A stretch of 13,137 nt of DNA from positions 1-13,137 of the forward strand of contig QMQA01000009.1 of NCBI GenBank assembly GCA_003648845.1, written 5' to 3'. Positions within the stretch are counted from its first letter, which is position 1; every line of letters begins with the position of its first letter. The notes beneath the pieces are model-generated. The model had not been told where the DNA came from. It worked only from the letters and a program-made list of their open reading frames with translations, and did no database searches. The stretch comes from Candidatus Aerophobota bacterium. GTDB lineage: Bacteria; Aerophobota; Aerophobia; Aerophobales; B3-G15. Made by a program: the position numbers and the translations under genes. Of this stretch, positions 1 through 6,678 are shown piece after piece.

Positions 1-717
1 GGCTGATGCTTCAGAAGTCTCGGCTAAGTTTCTAACCTCATCAGCCACAACAGCAAATCCTCTGCCATGTTCTCCTGCCCTTGCCGCCTCAATTGCTGCA
101 TTTAAGGCTAAAAGATTGGTCTGGTCAGCAATACCAACCACTGTCTGGACAACTTCTCCCACCTCAGCTGCCTGTTTTTCAAGTTCTCCTACCATCTTGG
201 CAGATTCCAGATTTACCTCAGCTGTCTTATTCACTCCCTCAATTAGAACCTCAATACCCTGAGACATTTCTTTTATCATGGCCTGCAGTCTATTTACGGC
301 ATCAAGCGTAGCCTGAGCATTTTGAGATGCGATTTGTGTTCCTTTGTCAATTTGAGCAATAGCTGATTGACTTTCCTGGGTGGCAGCAGAGGCTTCCTGG
401 GCACCAGATGAGATCTGCTCCATTGTGCTCATAAGCTCCTGAGCAGCAGATGATGCCTCCTGAACACCAGTGGCAAGCTGATTAGTAGCAGCAGCTAATC
501 TTTCAATCAGTTGCTGTTTTTTTGCTGCTGTCCGCTTGGCAAGTCTTTCCTCAGCAGCCTTCCTTGCTGCCTCCCGCTGAGCAGCCCGGTCTACAGTTTT
601 TGCCCCCTTTTTAACCTCTGGCTCTTTAACTGTAGCTTTTGCTGCTTTTTCCTCTCCTCCTTCAGGAAGAGGTGCAAGTTTTTTTGGCTCCTTCTCGCTT
701 AGTTTTGCGTTCCCCAT
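1..717 (-). CDS. Soluble methyl-accepting chemotaxis protein, N-terminal part (runs off window)
   Basis: This is a cytoplasmic chemoreceptor-type signalling protein that would form a long coiled-coil hairpin and control the CheA kinase through CheW. The 239 visible codons are open to the window edge. Residues 1-75 are charged and rich in Lys, Glu and Ala, followed by Ala/Gln/Ser heptads. The hallmark signalling tip lies at about residues 188-235 and includes [20 protein letters not shown] and [16 protein letters not shown]. No signal peptide or membrane segment is seen, so it would be a soluble receptor. The ATG at 717 has an AAGGAGGGG ribosome site ending 3 nt upstream. A sigma-28-type promoter lies at 802-829. 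It is a paralogue of the larger MCP at 7218-9170, with similar N-terminal composition and a DNA repeat at the tip. The sensory input is unknown because its C-terminal half is outside the window. Confidence 0.92.
   Translation of the reverse strand, partial: MGNAKLSEKEPKKLAPLPEGGEEKAAKATVKEPEVKKGAKTVDRAAQREAARKAAEERLAKRTAAKKQQLIERLAAATNQLATGVQEASSAAQELMSTMEQISSGAQEASAATQESQSAIAQIDKGTQIASQNAQATLDAVNRLQAMIKEMSQGIEVLIEGVNKTAEVNLESAKMVGELEKQAAEVGEVVQTVVGIADQTNLLALNAAIEAARAGEHGRGFAVVADEVRNLAETSEASA
21..153. repeat. Direct repeat copy A (MCP tip coding)
   Basis: This 133-bp segment of the left MCP gene matches 8516-8648 in the second MCP gene at a constant offset of 8495. I count about 15 mismatches by eye, or roughly 89% identity, concentrated at codon third positions and near the end. 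A shorter, weaker third copy (about 40 bp, near 7679) encodes the second tip of the large MCP. Confidence 0.85.
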
Positions 718-801
718 TTACCCCTCCTTTTTTAAATTAAAATTAATTAAGATAATCACCCCCCCTTTGCTTTTTTTATTTTCCATCTTCACTGATATAA
801 A

Positions 802-829
802 TTATCGGCAGGAGAAAGGAGAAACTTTA
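802..829 (-). promoter_or_regulatory. Sigma-28 (FliA) promoter of the left MCP gene
   Basis: Read on minus, TAAAGTTT (829-822) is followed after 12 nt by GCCGATAA (809-802). The enterobacterial FliA consensus is TAAAGTTT, 11 nt, GCCGATAA, so both boxes match exactly and the spacer is one base longer. Transcription would start near 795, giving a 5' leader of about 78 nt before the ATG at 717. fliA itself is in this window at 11602-12321, which makes the assignment coherent. Box identity is seen directly; activity is inferred. Confidence 0.8.
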
Positions 830-870
830 GAGGAGGGTTATAATTACTGAAAGCAGGTAATAATATTTAA

Positions 871-898
871 TTGACATACGAAGAAAAAGTGATAGTAT
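871..898 (+). promoter_or_regulatory. Sigma-70-type promoter of the broken nucleotidyltransferase
   Basis: A perfect TTGACA (871-876) is followed after 16 nt by TAGTAT (893-898). An AGGAGG ribosome site (917-922) precedes the ATG at 933 by 10 nt. The expression signals therefore look intact although the gene they serve is frameshifted. Confidence 0.5.
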
Positions 899-932
899 TT
901 GTCTTGGAAAGGTCCGAGGAGGCTGAATTTTC

Positions 933-1228
933 ATGACTCAAACTTACCTTCTGGATAAACTCTTGCAAAGAAAAAGGGTAGAGCGAGAAAAACTAAGGCT
1001 GATGAGTATTGAGAAAGTGAAAAAGGTACTGAAAAAGATGAGTGAGGATTTTTCTTTGAGAAGGTCTATCTTTTTGGAACCATAACCAAACCCTATAGAT
1101 TTTTTGAAGAATCAGATATAGATATTGCATTTGTTGGTCTAAGAGACTATCCCGCTTAATGAGATACTGTATCCCTCGTTATTTTAACGATAAAAGATAC
1201 CTTTCTGGAAATCCTCGATGAATGGTGA
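933..1228 (+). pseudogene. Frameshifted MNT-type nucleotidyltransferase
   Basis: This is the remnant of a small minimal nucleotidyltransferase of the kind paired with HEPN proteins in toxin-antitoxin modules. Frame 1 runs from the ATG at 933 (AGGAGG upstream) to a stop at 1083-1085 and gives a basic helical start, MTQTYLLDKLLQ and onward. One base appears to be missing at about 1059-1062. In the next frame (1061-1156) the catalytic core reads KVYLFGTITKPYRFF and then EESDIDIAFVGL, that is, a Gly-Thr turn followed by an Asp-x-Asp metal-binding pair. Stops follow at 1157-1162, then DTVSLVIL and onward to a stop at 1226, which resembles the third-Asp strand (VDLVxL) with the Asp lost. At least two lesions are needed. 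No HEPN partner is recognisable downstream. The core motif is seen directly; the toxin-antitoxin role is family knowledge. Confidence 0.75.
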
Positions 1229-1298
1229 CCCCAATATAGGGAAGCAAAGCTCCAATGAAAGGAGAACAGGTAAGCAGAGCAAGCAAAAAATCACTTGC

Positions 1299-1393
1299 TC
1301 CAATTCTTTTTGCTTTTTGTATTATTCCTGCTATACCTGCATTAAAACCTGCAACATTCCACCGCCTGTAAGTAATGCAAGAGTTTTAGCCAT
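1299..1393 (-). pseudogene. 6-phosphofructokinase, N-terminal stub with frameshift
   Basis: From the ATG at 1393 the minus strand encodes MAKTLALLTGGG. After one missing base near 1357 it continues in another frame as VAGFNAGIAGIIQKAKRIG, to about 1299. Together they reproduce the phosphofructokinase N-terminus (LLTGGGDxxGxNAxI), the phosphate-binding glycine-rich loop, with the Asp codon GAT reduced to AT. A full enzyme has more than 320 residues; only about 32 are recognisable. The frame stays open to 1179, but that sequence no longer resembles the family. The start is 16 nt after the aldolase stop codon, and the ribosome site AAGGAG overlaps that stop, so fba and pfk formed an operon. The stub meets the 3' end of the convergent nucleotidyltransferase remnant, suggesting a deletion that removed most of pfk. 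Confidence 0.75.
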
Positions 1394-1409
1394 ATGTTTA
1401 TTATTCTCC

Positions 1410-2393
1410 TTATCTTTCCTGGTATCTTGCAGCCTGTTCTTCCAGGGAAATAGGTTTAAAATCCTTAGGAACCCTGTTTTCTCCACCAAAAGCTCTAATC
1501 TTTTCCTCAACTATGGAAGTAATTCTTTTTCTGGCCTCACCAAGATATTCTCTTGGGTCAAATACATCAGGGCGTTCGGCTAAAACCCTGCGAATAGTAG
1601 CAGTAACTGCAAGACGAACATCAGTATCTACATTTATTTTCCTTATCCCCCGTTTTACAGCTTCTTGAAGCATCTCAATAGGGACACCTTTTGCCTTTGA
1701 CATGCTTCCACCGTAGCGATCAATCTCTTTAATAAGAGAAGAAGGAACACTTGAGGCACCATGCAGTACCAGAGCACAGTCTGGAACTCTTCTGTGAATC
1801 TCCTCAATGAGGTCCTGCCTGATTCTGGGTTCTCCAGAAAATTTATATGCTCCGTGAGAGGTTCCAACTGCAATTGCAAGAGCATCAACTCCGGTTCTTG
1901 CTACAAATTCCTCGACCTGGTCAGGATCGGTGAATTTAGCTTTGCCTTTGACGTCTTCCTCAATCCCTCCCAGAACTCCCAGTTCTCCTTCCACGGAAAC
2001 ACCTCGGGGATGTGCAAACTCTACTACGCTCCTTGTAAGGGCAACATTTTCTTCAAATGAAAGTGCAGAACCATCAATCATAACTGAGGTGAAGCCAAGG
2101 GATATAACCTTTTTTACCGTTTCCAGGGAATCTCCATGGTCCAGATGGAGAACAACTGGCACATCCGGGTAAAGCTCCGCTGCTGCAAGAGCAAGATGGT
2201 GAAGAAAATTGTAATTGGTATACTTGAGGGCTCCTCTGCTTGCCTGAATTATACCAAAACTATTGGTATTCTTAAAGGCTTGCATAACTCCCTGCAATTG
2301 TTCCATATTATTAAAGTTAAAAGCGCCCACTGCAAACTCTCCTTTTTGAGCCTCGTCAAGCACCTGTTTAAGTGTTATAAATGGCATATTCAT
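1410..2393 (-). CDS. fba: Class II fructose-1,6-bisphosphate aldolase
   Basis: A zinc-dependent cytoplasmic aldolase that reversibly splits fructose-1,6-bisphosphate into dihydroxyacetone phosphate and glyceraldehyde-3-phosphate. It has 327 residues, within the normal range. Landmarks are HLDHGD at 83-88 (catalytic Asp85, zinc ligand His86), VEGELG at 134-139, GTSHGAYKF with zinc His180, LHGASSVP with zinc His211, and NVDTD at 254-258 in the phosphate/substrate site. The ATG at 2393 directly abuts the AAGGAGG site (2394-2400); the in-frame ATG at 2387 lies 6 nt from it and is the better start, giving 325 residues. The gene is intact, but its operon partner pfk is a broken stub, so the enzyme may now serve gluconeogenesis. 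Tagatose-bisphosphate aldolase is a close relative, but the length and the C-terminal extension favour the fructose enzyme. Confidence 0.95.
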   Translation of the reverse strand: MNMPFITLKQVLDEAQKGEFAVGAFNFNNMEQLQGVMQAFKNTNSFGIIQASRGALKYTNYNFLHHLALAAAELYPDVPVVLHLDHGDSLETVKKVISLGFTSVMIDGSALSFEENVALTRSVVEFAHPRGVSVEGELGVLGGIEEDVKGKAKFTDPDQVEEFVARTGVDALAIAVGTSHGAYKFSGEPRIRQDLIEEIHRRVPDCALVLHGASSVPSSLIKEIDRYGGSMSKAKGVPIEMLQEAVKRGIRKINVDTDVRLAVTATIRRVLAERPDVFDPREYLGEARKRITSIVEEKIRAFGGENRVPKDFKPISLEEQAARYQER

Positions 2394-2521
2394 CCTCCTT
2401 TTTGTTTAAAGATTCATTTTTCTCACTCTTCCTTTAAACTCCTTAATCGCCTTCCTGGGACGGCTACCTTAAATTTGCCAGATTACCTGTTAAGAAGGTG
2501 TTATCTTTACATTTAGTTGCA

Positions 2522-2549
2522 ATTTTGTTTGCTGTCGTACTTATGTCAA
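2522..2549 (-). promoter_or_regulatory. Possible promoter for fba
   Basis: In the 249 bp gap upstream of fba the minus strand has two perfect TTGACA boxes, at 2549-2544 and 2581-2576, 32 bp apart. The nearer one has CAAAAT (4 of 6 matches) after 16 nt. No further gene or clear hairpin is seen in the gap. Only the -35 boxes are persuasive. Confidence 0.35.
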
Positions 2550-2642
2550 TACCAGTACCCCGTATTAGTATTCCCTGTCAAATCCAGTAGCTATTTTTAT
2601 TTTCACTTATCCCTCAGGTTTTCAATTATAGTAATACACTTT

Positions 2643-4463
2643 TTACCGAACAAGATCCTCAAGTCCAAGCTCCTCCAATCTCTCATTTGTGGGACCATAT
2701 GTTCCATAGCCATAGAGACGATAGTACTCATCTATTGTTTTCTGAAGCATGCTATCTTCAATGTAGAAACCTGATTCTGGTAACCGTTCTTTAAAACGCT
2801 TCGGTAAATCATCGTCCTTTCGGGTATAACCTTCCCTCTCTGCAAACAAACGTAACAGCCCATAATTTCTCTCCCCAATTCTTAACATTTCCTTCACGTC
2901 AATTGACACTCCTGTAGATGCCTCAAGCATTTCTCTCATCATGGGGAATCTATAACTTTCACCACTCAGGTTGGAAGCAAGAACACACATAATGAGAGAG
3001 TTGGCGAAAGACCTAAGATTCAAATAAGTTCCTGCAACCTTAGCTCTATTTTCCCAACTAAACCTATCATTTGCTTCAAGGCCTAATTCCGGATTGGCAG
3101 GGGTAGGGTCATGTACTCCTTCCACATGTTGCCCGCCTCTGGGAGTCGTAGCGTAATAAATAGCCAATGAGAGTTTTCCGCGAGGCTCGTGCATTGGAAT
3201 TTCTTGCCCTTTTATCTGCATTAAAAAGGACGGATCGCCCACTTTTGTACTTAAGTATCCTACACCACGAGCTACCCAATCACCAATTCCTTCACGATGA
3301 GCAATTTTTTCAATTAACTTATCCATAGCCTTAGCATCACCCCATTGAATTGCATCTTCACCTTTAAGCAAGCCTTTCTCTGTCGCTTCCATTAAATAAG
3401 CGATAACAACACCAGTGCTTATGGTATCTAAACCATACTGATTACACTTCTGATTAAGCAAGCAAATCGAAGCCAGATTATTGTTTAAACAAAAGGAACC
3501 TAAAGCAGCAAGAGTTTCGTATTCCGGTCCTCCCCAAGACGGATCAAATTCTTGACCATCAAAGCTCCCTTTTACTTGTCTTTTGCACATTACAGGACAA
3601 CCTGGACAAGTATCACGGCCTACCAGAATGCCAGAATCAACTAATTTCTGGCCACTAATTTGATCATGGTACACAAACATTCCTGCCTGAAAGTTTTTTG
3701 TAGGGAGAATTCCGAATTGATGGAGTGTTGGAAGGGTCCCGCCAGTACCATAGTCATGCAACATTTTTTCCCAGCTACCACTCATAAGGTTTTTGGCAAA
3801 CTGAACTCTTAGTGATTTGAGCCTTTTTTGATCGGCTACAGGCTTCTTTTTGGTTCCACATACAGCTATTGCTTTAAGATTCTTGAATCCCATGACAGCA
3901 CCATAACCAGGTCTTCCAGCAGCACGGGTATGATCCACCATAATACAAGACATCATCACCAAGTTTTCCCCTGCCTTACCAATACAAGCTACAGAAACAT
4001 TGCCATGTTTACTTCTAAGGTGCTCCTCAACTTCCTTTGGGTTAAGACCCCACAGTTGTTTCGCAGAGTGGATTGATACCTCTCCATCATCTATCAAGAT
4101 GTAGACAGGTTCTTTGGCTCTGCCCCGGACTATCAATCCATCGTAGCCTGATCTTCCCAAGACATGTCCAAAGCTTCCGCCACAATAGGAGCCGTTGATA
4201 GTTCTCGTTTTAGGAGACTTTGCCATCACCAGGAATCTGCCAGCTCCCGCTATATTAAGGCCCTGAAAGGGACCTGTGGCAAAGATGATGATATTTTCCT
4301 CTGAAAGAGGATTAATTCTTGGAGGAAGCTCTTTTAAAAGTATTCTTGCAGCAATACCTCGCCCACCAATATGCTTGACATACCAGTCCTCCGGGATTTC
4401 ATAAGTACCAATCTCTCCAGTGGATAGATCAACATCAGCGTATTTGCCAAATACCCCTAACAT
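2643..4463 (-). CDS. Aldehyde:ferredoxin oxidoreductase family protein (tungstopterin, 4Fe-4S)
   Basis: A full-length (606 residue) member of the tungsten-dependent AOR family, cytoplasmic enzymes that oxidise aldehydes to carboxylates with ferredoxin, or run in reverse. Family landmarks are all present: HIGGRGIAARIL at 31-42, GAGRFLVMAKSP at 73-84, AAGRPGYGAVMG at 181-192, the iron-sulfur motif CPGCPVMC (Cys286, Cys289, Cys293), GLDTISTG at 344-351 near the pterin site, and the fourth cluster ligand at Cys493 (NSLIMC). The ATG at 4463 follows an AGGAGG site at about 8 nt. The alcohol dehydrogenase gene ends 71 bp upstream on the same strand, so the two are probably co-transcribed and could interconvert acid, aldehyde and alcohol. 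The substrate cannot be deduced, since the family includes benzoyl-, formaldehyde- and glyceraldehyde-3-phosphate-type enzymes. Confidence 0.93.
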   Translation of the reverse strand: MLGVFGKYADVDLSTGEIGTYEIPEDWYVKHIGGRGIAARILLKELPPRINPLSEENIIIFATGPFQGLNIAGAGRFLVMAKSPKTRTINGSYCGGSFGHVLGRSGYDGLIVRGRAKEPVYILIDDGEVSIHSAKQLWGLNPKEVEEHLRSKHGNVSVACIGKAGENLVMMSCIMVDHTRAAGRPGYGAVMGFKNLKAIAVCGTKKKPVADQKRLKSLRVQFAKNLMSGSWEKMLHDYGTGGTLPTLHQFGILPTKNFQAGMFVYHDQISGQKLVDSGILVGRDTCPGCPVMCKRQVKGSFDGQEFDPSWGGPEYETLAALGSFCLNNNLASICLLNQKCNQYGLDTISTGVVIAYLMEATEKGLLKGEDAIQWGDAKAMDKLIEKIAHREGIGDWVARGVGYLSTKVGDPSFLMQIKGQEIPMHEPRGKLSLAIYYATTPRGGQHVEGVHDPTPANPELGLEANDRFSWENRAKVAGTYLNLRSFANSLIMCVLASNLSGESYRFPMMREMLEASTGVSIDVKEMLRIGERNYGLLRLFAEREGYTRKDDDLPKRFKERLPESGFYIEDSMLQKTIDEYYRLYGYGTYGPTNERLEELGLEDLVR

Positions 4464-4534
4464 TCTTTACCTCCTTGGGAGAATAGTCAAGGTCAACTAA
4501 TATTCAAAGCCGGCTTATCTGTAAACCTTTACGC

Positions 4535-5569
4535 TCAGGGCAGTATAATCCCTTTAAGATAATCCTCGCCTGGATGTTCCATCAGCTCAAAGCCTTTTTG
4601 AATATCCTCTAAGCTAAACTCATGGGTAATCAGTTTATCCAAGGGGAAAATACCCCGTACAAATCCTTCGATGCCTTTTTTCATATCATCCATGTAGTCC
4701 ATTGAATACCAGGGATGAGTGGAGTGAATAATAGGCGATTTAAACATTAGCTGATATCCAGCATTCATTGTCTCTGGAAAACTGTACAGGGAGGGTATAA
4801 GGATTTTCCCTCTACCTCTGCCTGAGTCAACAGGACCATCTCCTCTGATGATGTCGCAAGCAAGAGAAAACCCTGCCATTCTACCCGTAACTTCAACTGC
4901 TACATCCACTCCGTGCCCCCTGGTGATTTCCTTTACCGCATTTACAGCATCTACCTTTTTGGGATTAATGGTCTTTGTCGCACCCAGCTTCTTTGCCCAC
5001 TCAAGGCGAGAGTCTATCAGATCTATAGCAATTACCTCAAAAGCAGTACTTCTTGCCACTCCACTCAGGCAAAGAAGCCCCATAAAACCACACCCTATAA
5101 CAGCAACATAGTCACCAAATTCAGGATTTGCAGCTCGGACTATGTTGGAGGCACACATCAGTGGCTCGGCTAAACAGTACTTAAGTTCCTTAACTGAATC
5201 AGGAATTTTTGCCAGAGGCTTTGTACTTGGATCCATGATAACATGTGATGCAAAGGAAGGCCTTATAGGACCACTGACATAATCTCCTGCTTTGAAATTT
5301 TTCACAGCGCTACCAACCTCCTCAATAACCCCCACTGATTCATGGCCTAACTCAACAGGGTATTTGATATTTTCATTCTTAAAATATGTTCCGTCTTCCC
5401 GAATAGCAATTGCGCTCTTCCCGAGATAAGTGGGCATCTCTGAGTGGCAAAGGCCGGCCGACAAAATTCTAATTAAAATTTCGTTCTCCTTTGGGGATCT
5501 TAAAGGCTCCTCCATCACTTCAAATCTTTTGGGTGCAACAAGTTTTGCGATTTTCCTCCTCGTTGCCAT
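4535..5569 (-). CDS. Zinc-dependent alcohol dehydrogenase (medium-chain dehydrogenase/reductase)
   Basis: A 344-residue NAD(P)-dependent dehydrogenase. The catalytic zinc ligands fit Cys41 (AGLCHSE), His76/Glu77 (LGHESVG) and Glu135 (LAEPLMCA). The Rossmann turn is VIGCGFMG at 157-164, and an acidic residue after the next strand (Asp183 in VIAIDLID) favours NAD. The four-cysteine structural-zinc lobe of classical horse-liver-type enzymes is absent. An upstream in-frame GTG at 5614 exists, but the ATG at 5569 has an AAAGGAGC ribosome site at proper spacing and begins MATRRKIAKL, so I chose it. It sits upstream of the AOR gene and probably shares its transcript. The substrate is unknown; polyol dehydrogenases have a similar architecture. 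Confidence 0.92.
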   Translation of the reverse strand: MATRRKIAKLVAPKRFEVMEEPLRSPKENEILIRILSAGLCHSEMPTYLGKSAIAIREDGTYFKNENIKYPVELGHESVGVIEEVGSAVKNFKAGDYVSGPIRPSFASHVIMDPSTKPLAKIPDSVKELKYCLAEPLMCASNIVRAANPEFGDYVAVIGCGFMGLLCLSGVARSTAFEVIAIDLIDSRLEWAKKLGATKTINPKKVDAVNAVKEITRGHGVDVAVEVTGRMAGFSLACDIIRGDGPVDSGRGRGKILIPSLYSFPETMNAGYQLMFKSPIIHSTHPWYSMDYMDDMKKGIEGFVRGIFPLDKLITHEFSLEDIQKGFELMEHPGEDYLKGIILP

Positions 5570-5784
5570 TTTTTGCTCCTTTGCTTGGTTAAGTACGCTA
5601 CTCACCTCACACACTACAGCACACTTAAGAAAATAAGCTTATCAACAATAATTCTCGCCTTGAGAAAAAGATCGCTACCCTCCACTTTCCCCGATACGAC
5701 TTGCTTCACTGTAATCTTTGCTTTTTTCATATAAGTTCAAAACAAATTAAGCTACTAACTTAGTCTCATATTATTTTTCTTAAC
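5570..5784 (-). other. Spacer between the transketolase remnant and the alcohol dehydrogenase
   Basis: This AT-rich 215 bp stretch must hold any separate promoter for the dehydrogenase. I see the AAAGGAGC ribosome site beside 5569 but no convincing -35/-10 pair or terminator. A 38-codon reading frame at 5730-5614 (MKKAKITVKQVVSGKVEG and onward) has no ribosome site and I do not recognise it. Confidence 0.3.
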
Positions 5785-6453
5785 TTATTCAAGAATTTCT
5801 TTGGCAGCCTTAATTATGTTGCTTTTGTTTAAGCCATGGTATTCCCAAAGCTCCCGGGTTGGTCCTATAGTGCAGAATTCATCACGTATTCCAACCCTTT
5901 TTACGGGTACAAGACTCTTTCTTTCGCAAACTACACCACACACAGCCTCACCTAATCCCCCCATTATATTGTGCTCTTCAACAACCACAATTCCCTTTGT
6001 TTCCTCAGCCGCCTGAACGATTGCTTCCTCATCAATAGGTTTAACTGTATGCATATTGATTACTCTGGTACTGATACTTTCTTTTTCAAGAGCTTCTGCG
6101 GATTGTAAAGCCAATCCTACCGATTGTCCCGTCGCAATCAGTGTTACATCCTTACCATCCTTGAGCGTAATAGCTTCTCCTATCTTAAACTTGATAGTCT
6201 TCTTCTCATAAATTTCCTCAGTTCCCCCAAAATCTGCACCACGAACCAGACGCAGATACAATGGTCCCTCATGCTCCAAGATACAGACCCGTGTTGCCAC
6301 TACTGTTTCAATCGGAGATGCTGGACATACAATGGTTATATTAGCAAAAGCTTTGCATAATGGCAATGTCTTCAGTCCAAGGGAACCACCAAAGTGTCCT
6401 TCACCTGATTTGTCCGTTTCATAAAATATTCCTTTAAGAAGTTTTTTTGACCA
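5785..6453 (-). pseudogene. Transketolase remnant: N-subunit piece joined to C-subunit tail
   Basis: The tail (6366-5785, opening at a TTG) matches the C-terminal part of a split transketolase's second subunit. It includes NITIVCPASPIETVVATR, then the pyrimidine-binding-domain end RLVRGAD, and the C-terminal domain with ATGQSVGLALQSAEAL and VVEEHNIMGGLGEAV. A whole second subunit is about 310 residues; some 193 remain. In the same frame just upstream, 6405-6376 encodes GEGHFGGSLG, the thiamine-diphosphate motif from the start of the first subunit. Between them, 6373-6347 in another frame reads EDIAIMQSF, the normal lead-in to the tail. The pattern fits one internal deletion of more than 1 kb across both subunit genes plus small indels. 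There is no start codon or ribosome site with the full signature, and a stop lies at 6454-6456. It was once the first gene of the minus-strand metabolic block. Confidence 0.8.
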
Positions 6454-6532
6454 TTATACTTCTTATAAGGACAAAAGTGGGACTAATCGTTTTACAATAG
6501 AAGTAACTATTCGTTATCCGTCACAAGCGGGC

Positions 6533-6561
6533 TTGACATTTTTTGAAAATCTGACTAACAT
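6533..6561 (+). promoter_or_regulatory. Sigma-70-type promoter of the DUF151 gene
   Basis: A perfect TTGACA (6533-6538) is followed, at the ideal 17 nt, by TAACAT (6556-6561). Transcription would start near 6568, leaving an untranslated leader of about 110 nt before the ATG at 6679. Confidence 0.65.
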
Positions 6562-6567
6562 TAGGAA

Positions 6568-6678
6568 AGCCGGGGGAGATGAACCTTGCCTTAGGTAAGG
6601 TGGGCGTCTTAAGGTAAGGGGATCCAGTGACGCAACCGACCGGACCTTTAAAGAATGAAGGGAGGCGGTCGGTGCAAA
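6568..6678 (+). promoter_or_regulatory. Structured 5' leader, riboswitch- or attenuator-like
   Basis: The leader can form several exact helices. CCTTGCC (6584-6590) can pair with either of two copies of GGTAAGG, at 6594-6600 (7 bp, 3-nt loop) or 6613-6619. The second option extends to 12 bp with G-U pairs (6584-6595 with 6608-6619), so the two folds exclude each other. Within the loop of the longer fold, GCGT (6604-6607) is complementary to ACGC (6630-6633), a possible pseudoknot. A final hairpin pairs ACCGACCG (6635-6642) with CGGTCGGT (6666-6673) and CCTT (6645-6648) with AAGG (6658-6661). It buries the GGGAGG ribosome site (6660-6665). GTGACGCAA at 6627-6635 is reminiscent of the GEMM/c-di-GMP-I core, but the rest does not fit that consensus, so I assign no known class. 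Confidence 0.5.

Noticed and set aside
1218..1583. Plus-strand 121-codon frame over the pfk stub and the aldolase end
   Set aside because: It overlaps the clearly coding aldolase in antisense and has no recognisable motif.
5614..5730. Minus-strand 38-codon frame MKKAKITVKQVVSGKVEG and onward
   Set aside because: No ribosome site, short, and not similar to any family I know. It may be another remnant but I cannot support it.
933..6453. All frameshifts explained as sequencing error
   Set aside because: Single-base indels in A or T runs could be errors, but the missing bulk of pfk, the joined transketolase subunits and the several stops in the nucleotidyltransferase cannot be.
6568..6678. Direct assignment of the leader as a c-di-GMP-I (GEMM) riboswitch
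   Set aside because: GTGACGCAA resembles the core, but the upstream GGGCAAACC element, the GNRA-capped helix and the AAAGC after GACGC are not there.
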